The notes under the pieces are model-generated. The model had not been told where the DNA came from and searched no databases. It saw only the letters and a program-made list of their open reading frames with translations. The position numbers were made by a program, and so were the translations under genes. This document shows, piece after piece, positions 9,934 through 19,460 of a stretch of DNA of 64,000 nt (position 1 is its first letter; each line of letters starts with the position of its first letter). The DNA is from Ruminiclostridium herbifermentans (GTDB taxonomy: Bacteria > Bacillota > Clostridia > Acetivibrionales > DSM-1351), in contig NZ_CP061336.1 of assembly GCF_005473905.2 (NCBI RefSeq), positions 3,092,501 to 3,156,500 of the forward strand, written 5' to 3'.

Positions 9934-11211
9934 ATGTATAATTTCTCATTTAGAAAAGTTTCTTTTTTAGCAATATTGATTGGTCTTTTGTTTTTTTCGT
10001 TCATGATTATGGGAGCATCTGCTGCTACGCAGTCGGTGGGAGGTACAATTTATGGAGATGTCAATATGGATAATGTAGTTGATGCAGTGGATTTAGCACT
10101 AATAAAGTCTTATCTCTTAGGAAAGACAGATACTTTGCCAAATTTAGAAGCTGCGGATGTTAATGGTGACGGTTCGGCTGATGCACTTGATTTTGCTGAA
10201 ATGAAAAAATACCTTTTAGGAATTATTTCAGAGTTTCCTGCTAGCCAAAATAATAATAACAGTGACAAGACTTTGATTCCACACGAATCATGGACATGTG
10301 GAATGTCCTCTGGAATACCAAAGCCAGAAAAAGGAACACTTGTTTTTGAAGCTACACTGAAGCTTGATAAAAGTTATAATTTAGGAAAAACCCAATATGG
10401 ACAGAGAAAAGCTTTTGTTATTCAAAATAGTTCAATAAACTCTTCAAAATTTAACGGTACTGTAATGTCTGGAGGTCTTGACTTCCAGTTAGAACTTTCA
10501 AATGGTGTAATAGAAATCGAACAATTGTTAATGATTAGAGCAAATGACGGAAGCTACATACATCTTAGAAGTGCTGGAACAGGTATAAATCAAAATGATG
10601 TGAGAATTGTATATGACTTTGAAGCTCCAAACTCAAGTTCATCAAACTGGCTCAACTCTGGCAAATTTGTTGGAAGACGTACTGTAGACACAGCAACTAA
10701 TACAATTAAAATAAGTGTTTATGACGTGTCAAATATTTCTCTAGACACAGCAAATGCAGTAAAAATAACTAAACCTACTGATGTGCCATATCAGCCATGG
10801 AACTATAGATTAGCATCGAATGAAAGAAGAGGCAATGTGTTTATAACAGAGCAGGTTGCCTTAGGAGGAAGTCAATCAGTTGGAGCAACTAAGAATGGCA
10901 GAAACAGAAATGTTATTCCAATAACTGGCGGCACTGTAACTGGAAATTTAACAGCTAAAATAATTGCAGCTGGTGCTGATTATCAGAACCTATCCAATCC
11001 AATGACAATTGATGCTAGATATCTTTGGGAAACTAATGACGGTGAAATAATTATTGTTAGAAATGGCGGACAATTTGGTTCTCTTGTTCCTACATTCGAG
11101 GTTAGAGCAGATAGTAAATATTCATACTTAAATCAAAAGTTATATTTAAGTTCCGATCCAGGTATGGGTGGTAATGGTGTTTCAATTACATTCTATGAAA
11201 GTGTGAAGTAA
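9934..11211 (+). CDS. Cellulosomal protein: N-terminal type I dockerin plus DUF3237-like domain
   Basis: 425 residues. A signal peptide (to about residue 31) is followed directly by a dockerin with two calcium-binding repeats, GDVNMDNVVDAVDLALIKSY and ADVNGDGSADALDFAEMKKY, then an Asn-rich linker. The C-terminal part contains GRNRNVIPITGGTVTGNLTAKI and DARYLWETNDGEIIIVRNGG-like segments characteristic of DUF3237. The region between about residues 110 and 270 is not recognised. Dockerins are usually C-terminal, so the N-terminal position is noteworthy. Docking to a scaffoldin on the cell surface is expected; catalytic activity is unknown. Strong AAGGAGGG ribosome site. Confidence 0.82.
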   Translation: MYNFSFRKVSFLAILIGLLFFSFMIMGASAATQSVGGTIYGDVNMDNVVDAVDLALIKSYLLGKTDTLPNLEAADVNGDGSADALDFAEMKKYLLGIISEFPASQNNNNSDKTLIPHESWTCGMSSGIPKPEKGTLVFEATLKLDKSYNLGKTQYGQRKAFVIQNSSINSSKFNGTVMSGGLDFQLELSNGVIEIEQLLMIRANDGSYIHLRSAGTGINQNDVRIVYDFEAPNSSSSNWLNSGKFVGRRTVDTATNTIKISVYDVSNISLDTANAVKITKPTDVPYQPWNYRLASNERRGNVFITEQVALGGSQSVGATKNGRNRNVIPITGGTVTGNLTAKIIAAGADYQNLSNPMTIDARYLWETNDGEIIIVRNGGQFGSLVPTFEVRADSKYSYLNQKLYLSSDPGMGGNGVSITFYESVK

Positions 11212-11301
11212 TAATATGCTTTTTTAGATGTAATATGACTTTATACTATAATTGTCTCAAACTTCATATTTGAATATACAGCTTAAATTATAATAATATC
11301 A

Positions 11302-11603
11302 GGTGTGGTAGCATTATCAATGGAAAGTTGCGTTAGAAATAATTGCATGAATTAGTTGTATGAGAAAAGCTTGCTGAATGAATATAATTTAGTATTTTTG
11401 AAATTAACATAAGCATTATTCGTTTATGTTTATAATAATTCAGCAAGCACTAAGTACTTTTGCTGAAAAACCGATACGATGTCGGTTTTAGCACACTATG
11501 AACCATGGATGGTGAATGTGTGCGACAGCAAAAAAACTGAGGTGAATCATTACTAATTCAAGCAATTATTTTGGCAACAAACCATTGATAATTCTACCAC
11601 ACC
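11302..11603. repeat. 300-bp nested palindromic element, copy at 11.3 kb
   Basis: An outer stem of about 55 bp, imperfect (GGTGTGGTAGCATTATCAAT at 11302 against ATTGATAATTCTACCACACC ending 11603), encloses two inner structures. One is a GCTTGCTGAAT/ATTCAGCAAGC hairpin (about 11368-11448). The other, about 11462-11533, is a TTTTGCTG/CAGCAAAA stem holding an AACCGA/TCGGTT hairpin and a GCACAC/GTGTGC stem around ACCATGGATGGT. The core is shared with the 46.0 and 63.6 kb elements. Downstream of the DUF3237-dockerin gene; no ORF inside. Confidence 0.7.
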
Positions 11604-11976
11604 AATAGATTTTTATTTGTGAAATCTGAGTAATTTATATTTAAGAACCACATCTCTGTAGAAAATATGGAAATGTGGTTCTTTTCATGTCATAGGTGAT
11701 TATCTTATATCTAATTGATACTATTAATAGTGCAAAACTCCAATTACCTAGCACAACCAACAAGGTTAACTAAACAGCTTAGATTCAAGTGGTTATTTGA
11801 TACCTAGACAACCAACACAACCAACAAAATTATCTAGACTGCTTTACACAATTATTTATGGTATTCCCATTCCTATATGCAAATTTTGCTGAGCAAGATT
11901 TCACAAAACATTTATAGAGCATTCCAAACATGAATTTTGAGATTTTTTTACTCTTCATATTGGACGCTATAAAATG

Positions 11977-13698
11977 CTAGCGATATGCATTCTCCTTTTT
12001 TTTTCTTTCATTTTCAATGGCTTGCAATGCTTCTGTTTTACTTCCTGTGGTGGATCGAATGGAGTAAGCTATGTTAACAATATGGTCCGATATCCTTTGC
12101 AATGAAAACAAAACGGAATAAATGCTTTTTGATACCTCAACTGGGTACATGCCAGAACTTAGGCGTACCACATGTTCGTCACGGGTAGAAGCTATCTGCT
12201 TTTTAATTTCCTTGTGAAGATTTGAAATCTTCCTAAAATTCTCCGTTCTACGCTTTGAAAACGCATCAAATCCTAAGTTAAACATTTCGCATATATTCCT
12301 GTAGATTAGGTCAAGTTCTTCTTTGGTCTGATCTAAAAACTTTACATTATTTTCTTTCATATAATTAGTTTCTTTAACCATAAGTACCGCATAATCACCC
12401 AACCTCTCAATATCATTTGTTACATGATGCAATCCTCCGATTAGTTTTTCATCTTCAGCAAATTTATTCACTAATGAAATTTTGATGAAAAAGTTTGTGA
12501 GCTTATTGGTTAAGAAATCAATACGATATTCAACATCGGAAATTAATTTACTTTGACTCATATCTTCATTTACTAATGATGCATAAGCACGATCAATATT
12601 CTCCTTTGCGAGAATAGCCATATCATGCATTTCCTTTAATGCTTGTTCAATAGCTACCACTGGAGTTTGCAAGAAATGCTCATCAATATACGATACTTCT
12701 TCCAACTTCTGTTGCTTATCTTTAACTAACCTTGTAACTAAATTGACTAACGGGTCTATAAATATCAGTAACACCAAGGTGTAAATCGTATTATAAATTA
12801 GGTTAAATGTTGCAAGGCTAAACTGAGGGTTTTGCGGGAATAAACTTTCAAATATATTGATAATGGGTGTTCTAAAAAGAACTAGAATAATAGAAAAACT
12901 CACTGCTCCAATTACACTAGTAAGCAGATGGAATAATGCGATACGCTTTCCGTTAGCATTCGTGGATAAAGATGCCATAATGCCATCGCTACAGGTTCCT
13001 ATATTTGCTCCCATCACTAAGAAAAACGATTGATCTATATTATTGATAACTCCTGTAGCCAAAAAAGCTATAAAAACACCCGTTGCTGCTGTAGATGACT
13101 GAATAATTCCTGTAAAGAGAATTCCTAATATCACCAGCAAGATAGGATTTTGCATAATTTCATATTTGAACACTTTAGAAAGTTGTATGCTCAGTGTTGA
13201 ATCTGCCCCACCAATTGCAGTTCCCATTACTTCCATACCTATAAACAACATTCCAAATCCTATTAAAAATGGCGCAATTTTATTAAGAGTTTCGTTATTA
13301 GTTGAAAAAACGATGATGACACCAACAAACGCAACCGCTGCAAAAACAGAACTAATGCTAAAGCCGCCTTTGCTTATTCCAGAAAGAGCAAATATAAATG
13401 CTGTAAGCGTGGTACCAACTTTAGCTCCTAAGATAAAGCCTGAACCTTGCTTAACTGTTACAATATTGGCATGAGCAAGTCCCACTGTCATAATGGAAGA
13501 AGCTGAAGAAGATTGTACCAGTGCAGTAGCTCCGACTCCAATTCCATAATTAAAGATACTGTTTTTATTGATTTTTTTAAAAAGGTTTCGTATTCCTGAA
13601 CCTGCACTTCGTTCCAAACCAGAGCTCATCTGCTTCATACCAAACATAAATACAGCGACTCCGCCTAACATAAGTAGTAAATTCATCAAAATTTCCAT
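11977..13698 (-). CDS. Na+/phosphate cotransporter family protein with PhoU-like tail
   Basis: 573-residue inner-membrane protein. The N-terminal part (to about residue 310) has two Na/Pi-cotransporter repeats with paired QSSSA/QSSTA motifs (ALVQSSSASSIMTVG near residue 60, GIIQSSTAATGVF near residue 200). The C-terminal cytoplasmic part (about 340-560) is helical and PhoU-like. It probably imports phosphate or a related anion with sodium. GGGAGATT ribosome site. Monocistronic; no pho box recognised. Confidence 0.88.
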   Translation of the reverse strand: MEILMNLLLMLGGVAVFMFGMKQMSSGLERSAGSGIRNLFKKINKNSIFNYGIGVGATALVQSSSASSIMTVGLAHANIVTVKQGSGFILGAKVGTTLTAFIFALSGISKGGFSISSVFAAVAFVGVIIVFSTNNETLNKIAPFLIGFGMLFIGMEVMGTAIGGADSTLSIQLSKVFKYEIMQNPILLVILGILFTGIIQSSTAATGVFIAFLATGVINNIDQSFFLVMGANIGTCSDGIMASLSTNANGKRIALFHLLTSVIGAVSFSIILVLFRTPIINIFESLFPQNPQFSLATFNLIYNTIYTLVLLIFIDPLVNLVTRLVKDKQQKLEEVSYIDEHFLQTPVVAIEQALKEMHDMAILAKENIDRAYASLVNEDMSQSKLISDVEYRIDFLTNKLTNFFIKISLVNKFAEDEKLIGGLHHVTNDIERLGDYAVLMVKETNYMKENNVKFLDQTKEELDLIYRNICEMFNLGFDAFSKRRTENFRKISNLHKEIKKQIASTRDEHVVRLSSGMYPVEVSKSIYSVLFSLQRISDHIVNIAYSIRSTTGSKTEALQAIENERKKKENAYR

Positions 13699-14328
13699 TT
13701 TTAATCTCCCGTATTATCAATTTCTCATTCAAATTATATTGCAAAAAGCTTTTCTTTGCGTGTCTTGTTATGTGTATAAGAATACGCTTTATTACCCTCT
13801 ATTGTATCCTGTAACCTAATTTTATAAACAAAGGCCATTTTATATGAGTCGACAGTAAAGTTATTGCCTTGCAGCAAAGTCATCTTTGTTATTATTCTTA
13901 TTATGCCCATATCGTTTGACTTACAGCAGTAGAAGAATTAAAATTCATTTGCAGAAAAGACTTAATTAAATCAAGCATTACAGTTTTTAGGCAAAAAACA
14001 AGAACACCAAGCTAAGATTTTGTCAATAATTCCCTATTATGTCTTAAAGCACATAACTCCCCTCTTCTAACTTTTTATTGGAGAGGGAAACCGTAATTAT
14101 TTATACCATAATAGCCTAAATTTGTACACTAAATTTATGTTAATTTTTATGACAAAAATAGATTTCTATAAATTCACAGATACTATTCATCTTATTAAAT
14201 TAGATTAGTCTATGAGTGTTTAATTTTTTCAATGATTTCTTTAAAAAATATTATATAAAACTATACAATCATTGACATTTAATTACTTTTATATAAAATA
14301 TAAATAAAACTATTGCAATAGCTATTAA
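13699..14328. other. Intergenic region without recognisable features
   Basis: About 630 bp of AT-rich sequence between the Na/Pi transporter start and a decayed peptidase gene. No ORF with a ribosome site. The only structure seen is a weak CCCCTC/GAGAGGG pairing near 14058-14092. Confidence 0.4.
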
Positions 14329-14619
14329 AGTCTCTACAGTACCTATTCTGATAGTTCATCTCCAACATATACCACTTTTAAGAATGCAGTTGATGCTGGT
14401 AAATCTTCGATTTTCGGAGCTGGTGTGGAATACACAGACGGAACACGAGTTGGACATGCAGTCTCAGTTGTTGGTTATCGCTCAGCAAAAGACAGTAACA
14501 ATAAATTATATCAATACATATACATAGCAGATGGATGGTATAGCACATTAAGATATATTTGTATAAGTGATACACAATATTTCAAAGATACTTACAGTAC
14601 AGTATTGACATTTAAATAA
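14329..14619 (+). pseudogene. C-terminal remnant of a papain/C39-like cysteine peptidase
   Basis: An open frame without a start or ribosome site, preceded in frame by TAA at 14326. It encodes about 96 residues including VGHAVSVVGYR and YIYIADGW, which resemble the catalytic-His region of C39-like or papain-fold peptidases. The Cys-containing N-terminal half is missing. Also possible: a C-terminal domain of a bacteriocin-processing-type protein. Confidence 0.55.
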
Positions 14620-14636
14620 ATAATCAAACATTTAGC

Positions 14637-14674
14637 GAGGATGTCTCCACTCTTCTTTCTGTTGGAACATCCTC
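14637..14674. terminator. GAGGATGT/ACATCCTC hairpin
   Basis: An 8-bp stem with a 22-nt loop just after the peptidase remnant and 33 bp before the next start. It lacks a T-tract, so the terminator role is uncertain. Confidence 0.35.
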
Positions 14675-14706
14675 CATAATATCATTCTGATTACTTGGAG
14701 GTAATT

Positions 14707-15162
14707 ATGATTCTCAGTAAAAAGTTATTTTACAACAAAAAAATTATATTATTTATTCTCTTTTTGTTATTAATTTCGGTGGGGGTGATTTTAGCTGTGC
14801 TAAAACCAAATGAAAATAGTGGAAACAATGGTACAAATATAGGAAATGCGCATTTACTTATTAATAAAGTAAGGGTTGCGGAAATTAAATCAGAGCATTC
14901 CATTATTGTTGAAGTTTTAGATGGCAGCAAATCAACAGAAGGTGAATATTCGCTTGTAAAGGGAGATATTATTTGCGTTAATTATTCTGACACAAATGAG
15001 CGAGCCATTGAGTTAATCAGTAAATTAAATGCTGGAAGCATTGTAAACATATCGCGGCATAATACTACTAAACCAAGTAACATCAAGCCTTATAAGACAT
15101 TAGAATGCACTGGAATTGATATTTACGATTCAGATGGTGAAAATGTCATTGAATATTTTTAA
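14707..15162 (+). CDS. Small membrane-anchored protein of unknown function
   Basis: 151 residues. The start at 14707 is chosen because GGAGG lies 5 nt upstream; a TTG four codons earlier overlaps that site. One N-terminal transmembrane segment (about residues 11-31), then a soluble beta-rich domain (about 45-151) with no motif I recognise. It follows a peptidase remnant on the same strand, so it may be the surviving partner of a decayed locus. Function unknown. Confidence 0.6.
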   Translation: MILSKKLFYNKKIILFILFLLLISVGVILAVLKPNENSGNNGTNIGNAHLLINKVRVAEIKSEHSIIVEVLDGSKSTEGEYSLVKGDIICVNYSDTNERAIELISKLNAGSIVNISRHNTTKPSNIKPYKTLECTGIDIYDSDGENVIEYF

Positions 15163-15305
15163 TAAGTTTTCAAATTCGCCAACACTATTACGAGACCGGA
15201 ATACCTTAGTGTAATTATATCACTACAAATAGCTTATAATTCAGTCAAAATTTCCTCGCCAAATACTAGAAATCAACAAAACATTCTTTTAATTGTACTC
15301 AAAAA

Positions 15306-15360
15306 AACCGACCTCCTATACAATATTAGAATTTTTAGGTCTAACATATGGAGGTCAGTT
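15306..15360 (-). terminator. Terminator after the alpha/beta hydrolase
   Basis: On the minus strand a GACCTCC...GGAGGTCGG stem is followed directly by seven T residues. It fits termination of the gene ending at 15436. Confidence 0.75.
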
Positions 15361-15435
15361 CAAGTTCAAATAATTCGGTATTTTTATATTAATAATTTTC
15401 AACTTTTTTATTATAGCTCTTTACATTGCAAAACC

Positions 15436-16248
15436 TTATTCTTCTATAAATTTAACCAATTCATCGTTGAATTTATCGCGTTCATCATAGAAAGTGGCAT
15501 GACCGCTGTATTTAAATGGTATAAGCTTTGAGTTTTTAATTGTTTGGTTTTGTATTTCACCTAGTGTAAATGGAACGACTTTGTCATGAATGCCATGAAT
15601 GATTAATGTCGGAACATTTATTGCATTTAAATCAGAGAATAATACTTCATTTATCCAAGTATTTGCAATAGCTGCTGTTGACCACCCAGCTGCCTGTAAT
15701 CCTATTTGAAAGAACCAATCTGATAATGCTTCGCTTATACGCTGGTAGAAAAATATATCGCCGAAATCCTGAAGCATTTTTGGTCGATCATTATATGTTC
15801 CCTGAATAATTTTTAAAACTATTTCTTTGTCTATACCATAAGGAAAATTAGGACGTTTTATAAGACTAGGAGCTGCCGCAGCAAAAAGAGCTAGTTTTGA
15901 TACCCCATATCCGCTGTGCCTAGCCATATATCTTATTGCAATAGCTCCTCCAGTTGAATGTCCACCAAGTGTGAAATGTTTTAATTTGAGTGCATCAATC
16001 ACATATCGAACATCGTCTGCCAATCGGTTATAATCATATCCATTCCAAGGTCTATCTGAATTTCCGAATCCTCTTGTGTCTATTCCTATGCATCTGTAAC
16101 CCTGCTTTGGAAGCTGGTTAAACTGATATTCAAACAAATTGCTGCTCCCAGGCCAGCCATGCAGAAATATTATTGTCCTATTTCCCCCTGGGTTAAGATC
16201 CTCAACATAGATATTCACATTTGCTTCAACAGTAACATAGTATCCCAC
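15436..16248 (-). CDS. Alpha/beta-fold hydrolase (haloperoxidase/esterase-like)
   Basis: 270 residues. The oxyanion-hole motif FLHGWPGS (about residue 33), nucleophile elbow GHSTGG (about residue 98), acid region HGIHDKVVP and catalytic His in YSGHATFYDE outline the full Ser-Asp-His triad of non-haem chloroperoxidase-like hydrolases. A GTG at 16248 is the likely start because GGAGG lies 5 nt upstream; the frame is open 4 codons further to a GTG that overlaps this site. No signal peptide, so cytoplasmic. Substrate unknown. Confidence 0.85.
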   Translation of the reverse strand: MGYYVTVEANVNIYVEDLNPGGNRTIIFLHGWPGSSNLFEYQFNQLPKQGYRCIGIDTRGFGNSDRPWNGYDYNRLADDVRYVIDALKLKHFTLGGHSTGGAIAIRYMARHSGYGVSKLALFAAAAPSLIKRPNFPYGIDKEIVLKIIQGTYNDRPKMLQDFGDIFFYQRISEALSDWFFQIGLQAAGWSTAAIANTWINEVLFSDLNAINVPTLIIHGIHDKVVPFTLGEIQNQTIKNSKLIPFKYSGHATFYDERDKFNDELVKFIEE

Positions 16249-16305
16249 AGATACCTCCACTAATTAAATTTTTCACCTATAATATTTATTCTTTTAGACG
16301 TATAA

Positions 16306-16653
16306 TTATGAATGATTAGTAGATAGAAAAGGGTTCTTGACATACTTCTTTTGTGCCTTTGAATGTATTTTCCATATCTTGTGGAAACAGTCAGAAGGAG
16401 TCATGCTTATATCTTTTGCACCATATTGTTTCAATATCTTCATGCCGTCTAATGATATATCGCTATCATTATGCAAACTTCTGAATGAATAACCAGAAAT
16501 CAATATCCCTGGAATATTATCTATGGTATTTATACATTCACCAGTCGACGCATCCCATTCCTTTATTCTGCAATCCCAAGAATAAGTGAGTATCCTTTTG
16601 CAGTCAGGGCTGTACACCGCACTGGTTACTACATTAGAATGACCTTGATAGGT
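16306..16653 (-). pseudogene. Remnant of a WD40-repeat protein
   Basis: The frame is open from 16653 (after an in-frame TGA) to the stop at 16306. It shows a WD40 blade, GHSNVVTSAVYSPDCKRILT then WDCRIKEWDASTGECI. No start codon with a ribosome site exists. It reads as the C-terminal end of a longer propeller protein. It has the same strand and order as the SIR2 fragment at 17983-18369, so both may be ends of one lost SIR2-STAND-WD40-type gene (inference). Confidence 0.55.
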
Positions 16654-16800
16654 TCATATGCATTTACCTGTCAATCTTGATTTTTTATTATAACAAAAAT
16701 TGCAACATATTACAGATATATAGAAACAAACTCATATTATGTTATATATTTCCGTTTTTTTATGATATAATTAAAAATAAAAGTCAAAAGGAGAGTTGAA

Positions 16801-17295
16801 ATGATGAATAAAAGAATTCAAAATGATAGTTCATTAGTAGTGAAAAAAAGGTTGATAACAGAATTTAAACAAGCAGTAGCTATTCTATTGGCTTTACTAG
16901 TATTATTTTTACCATTAGCTTCAAATGCACATTCTGGCAGAACTGATTCCTCTGGAGGCCACAGAGATAACAATAATAAGTCTGGTTTGGGTTCATATCA
17001 TTACCATCATGGTTATGGCCCTCATTTACATACAAATGGTGAATGTCCATATTCAGTCACAACTAAAGATACTAAAAAGTCTACATCTACAAATGCTGAA
17101 AAATCTATATCCCTCACAAAGTCAAAAATCATTCAAATTCAGGAAAAGTTGAATAAATTAGGATATGATTGCGGTAAAGCTGATGGAGTGATAGGAAATA
17201 AAACAAAAGCTGCTATAAAAGCATTTCAAAAAGAAAAGGGATTAGTGGTCGATGGAGTTATTGGTTCTAAAACCCTTAAGGCTCTTGGATTATAA
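16801..17295 (+). CDS. Secreted YHYH-motif protein with peptidoglycan-binding domain
   Basis: 164 residues. A hydrophobic signal segment (about residues 25-43) is followed by a His-rich motif, SGLGSYHYHHGYGPHLH, ending in GECPY, as in the YHYH family. The C-terminal domain IIQIQEKLNKLGYDCGKADG...AFQKEKGLVVDG is PG_binding_1, which anchors proteins to peptidoglycan. An AAGGAG site precedes tandem ATG codons at 16801 and 16804. Likely a cell-wall protein; the His cluster could bind metal. Its own terminator follows. Confidence 0.8.
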   Translation: MMNKRIQNDSSLVVKKRLITEFKQAVAILLALLVLFLPLASNAHSGRTDSSGGHRDNNNKSGLGSYHYHHGYGPHLHTNGECPYSVTTKDTKKSTSTNAEKSISLTKSKIIQIQEKLNKLGYDCGKADGVIGNKTKAAIKAFQKEKGLVVDGVIGSKTLKALGL

Positions 17296-17368
17296 TTAAT
17301 TTGTAGCATTTTAAAAGTTATATAACAAATTTAAGTCTATAAAGCTGTATTCCCTATAAAAGTGAAAT

Positions 17369-17418
17369 GTATTTTTCTAAGTTTTCAGCTTCGCTATACC
17401 TTTAGAAAAATACTTTTT
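17369..17418 (+). terminator. Terminator after the YHYH protein gene
   Basis: The 12-bp stem GTATTTTTCTAA/TTAGAAAAATAC (17369-17380 and 17402-17413) is followed by TTTTTG. Confidence 0.75.
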
Positions 17419-17540
17419 GTTTTATTTGAATCTAAATAAATTATTGATATTATTGAAACTGTAGCAAATAGAAAAAATGATATTCCGACAAATTCAATTG
17501 TAAGAGTCAAAAATTATTGCAATAACAAATGAAATATATA

Positions 17541-17607
17541 TAAAGCACCAATCATTATAATTGGTGCTTATATATAAAACTTTATTACATTTGCTTTATA
17601 GGAATAT
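17541..17607. repeat. Duplicate of the sigK 3' flank
   Basis: The hairpin AAGCACCAAT/ATTGGTGCTT plus the trailing AAAACTTTATTACATTTGCT matches 21793-21860 beside sigK almost base for base. Together with the sigK-like remnant at 19648-19756 this indicates that the sigK 3' region was once duplicated here. Confidence 0.6.
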
Positions 17608-17644
17608 TATTCCTTCAATTATTTGTTTTTTACTTTATCATTCT

Positions 17645-17984
17645 CTATTTATTTAGAGGATAATTTGTGTTGCTAAGTATTTCACTAACTATCATAGACA
17701 AGTCGACATCATCAATTATTCCATTTCCATCTTGATCAGCGTCATACTTTGATGTATCTGTGTCTGATGCAGCATATCCATAGTACCAAGCATCAATTGC
17801 AAGGTCTAAAAGTGTATATTCTCCTGAACGATTAACATCGCTTATTATAGGTTCTATCAGAATTAACTTTTGACCGCAATTTTCTTCTTTAACATCTTCT
17901 TCAAGTGTTGAATTGTCTGCAATTCGCCCATTTGTAATATCAATTTTTGCTTGGCCTGGTGCTTTTGCTTTAAATGTAACCTTC
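17645..17984 (-). pseudogene. C-terminal remnant of a cohesin-like/dockerin protein
   Basis: A reading frame ending at 17645 encodes a FKAKAPGQAKIDITNGRIAD tail of a cohesin-like fold, then dockerin-like DVNRSGEYTLLDLAIDAWYY and a second repeat DADQDGNGIIDDVDLSMI. It is clearly homologous to the end of the intact protein at 57379-60024 (DITKGRVSDG, DVNRDGEFTLLDLAIVARHY). The N-terminal part is gone: at about 17984 the sequence switches abruptly to the SIR2 fragment, in another frame. Confidence 0.75.
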
Positions 17985-18369
17985 AGTCAAAATTAGTAGT
18001 AATTACTGGCCCACAGGCTAAACGTGGCAATAATGAAACAGCACCATCGAGAGCAGCGTTTTGTAGCTTTTTCTTATCAAATGACATCTCCATAAAATCA
18101 TCAAAATCACGCTTTCCCATATCATTAATCAGTTCCCCGGCTGCTTCCTCAAATAATCCCTTTTTCAGCATTTCACTAATCTCATTATATCTGTCAACTT
18201 CTTTCGCCATATTTAAAAGAAATGTTTCCCATAAAGGATATATTGGGCAAGACATTCCAGCACCCACAAACGGAATGATGTTTAATGGAGATTTCATCTG
18301 CTCAACTAATTTTTCAAAATTAAATTGATTATTACCTATTTGCATTAATTCTTCAAAGGAAATACTCAT
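17983..18369 (-). pseudogene. N-terminal fragment of a SIR2-domain protein
   Basis: 128 codons with a good AGGAGA start site. It shows the NAD-binding entry motif IIPFVGAGMSCPIYPLW and ends at GPVITTNFD followed by a stop, exactly at the join to dockerin sequence. SIR2 domains of this type are NADase effectors of many anti-phage systems. Here only about the first third of the domain remains, so it should be inactive. Confidence 0.7.
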
Positions 18370-18595
18370 AATCTTCTCCTGATATTTATGTAGTTATAAG
18401 ATATGGCAAAAAGTAAATATGTTATTTTTTATGGTATTATATTCCTTAAGTATATCAAATAATTATGAAGAAAAATACTAAAATTTAGGACACAGAAAAT
18501 TATTAAACAAAACTTTCAATATGTGACACAATATAGTAAAATAGATTCACAAATACATAAATAGCAGAAATAAAAATAAAACAGAGGTGAAAAAT

Positions 18596-19375
18596 ATGAA
18601 AAAGCTATCAATACTTACATGCTCAATCTTTTTTCTTGTTATGCTGTCCGCCTGCGGTCAGTCAGTTACTACAAATCAGGTATCCTCGCAAACAGCCCAA
18701 AAAGCATACAGTGCAGCTGCAGAATTACTTACTAGTGTAAAAACAACTCAGGCTTTTTCAGAAGAACAAATTCCATCAGAAGATGTTGAAGCAATCTTGA
18801 AAGCAGGCATCAATGCACCAAGTGCCATGAATACACAGCCCTGGCATTTTTCTGTTGTTACAGACAAGGATGTGCTGGAAAAAATATCTGGAGATATGAG
18901 TGGAGGTATGCCAGGTGGAGCTCCACCGAAGGGTGCTGTTCCACCAAAAGATGCATCTAAGCCACAAGGAACTCCTCCGCAGGGTGAAGCAGACAAAGTT
19001 CCGTCTAATCCACCTCCAGGTACAGGGATGCCTAAGTCAGGAGTCAAAAAAGCAGGTATAGCTGATGCACCGCTGGTTATTATTATTTCCTGTAAGGAAG
19101 GCTCTCAATTCGATGCTGGACTAGCTTGCCAGAACATGGCTGCAGAAGCACAATTGCTGGAATATGGTTCAAAAATTCTTACCTCTCCCACAATTGCGCT
19201 CAATAGCAGCAAACAGGCAGAATACAAAAAGCTCTTGGGAACACCTGATGATCATACCTTTGTAGCGGCGTTGCTGGTTGGAAAAGCTTCATCGTCAGAT
19301 GATAAAGTGGATAGTGTGTCAAGTGCTAGTGTCCGTAATTCTTTTTCTGATATGGTCACATATGTAAAACCATAA
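18596..19375 (+). CDS. Nitroreductase-family lipoprotein with a Pro/Gly-rich insert
   Basis: 259 residues starting at ATG 18596 (AGAGG upstream; a GTG three codons earlier overlaps it). The N-terminal lipobox LSACG implies an exported lipoprotein. After about residue 55 it follows the nitroreductase fold (EDVEAILKAGINAPSAMNTQPWHF, later DAGLACQNMAAEAQLL). Unusually, a 55-residue Met/Gly/Pro-rich segment (about 103-155) interrupts the domain. Extracellular placement of an FMN-type fold is atypical; flavin loading is uncertain. Followed by a strong terminator. Confidence 0.75.
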   Translation: MKKLSILTCSIFFLVMLSACGQSVTTNQVSSQTAQKAYSAAAELLTSVKTTQAFSEEQIPSEDVEAILKAGINAPSAMNTQPWHFSVVTDKDVLEKISGDMSGGMPGGAPPKGAVPPKDASKPQGTPPQGEADKVPSNPPPGTGMPKSGVKKAGIADAPLVIIISCKEGSQFDAGLACQNMAAEAQLLEYGSKILTSPTIALNSSKQAEYKKLLGTPDDHTFVAALLVGKASSSDDKVDSVSSASVRNSFSDMVTYVKP

Positions 19376-19417
19376 TTTTAATTAACTAAGTGATTTATTG
19401 TTGAGCAAATAAGCCTC

Positions 19418-19460
19418 AAAAAACCTCCTGTTGCAGTGAATGCAAGCCAGGAGGTTTTTT
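19418..19460 (+). terminator. Terminator after the nitroreductase lipoprotein
   Basis: Stem AAAAAACCTCCTG/CAGGAGGTTTTTT (19418-19430, 19448-19460), 13 bp with a terminal T-run. It could also stop transcription in the other direction. Confidence 0.85.

Noticed and set aside
18748-19047. 99-codon ORF opposite the nitroreductase insert
   Set aside because: Gly/Pro-rich only because it mirrors the Pro/Gly-rich insert on the other strand; no ribosome site.
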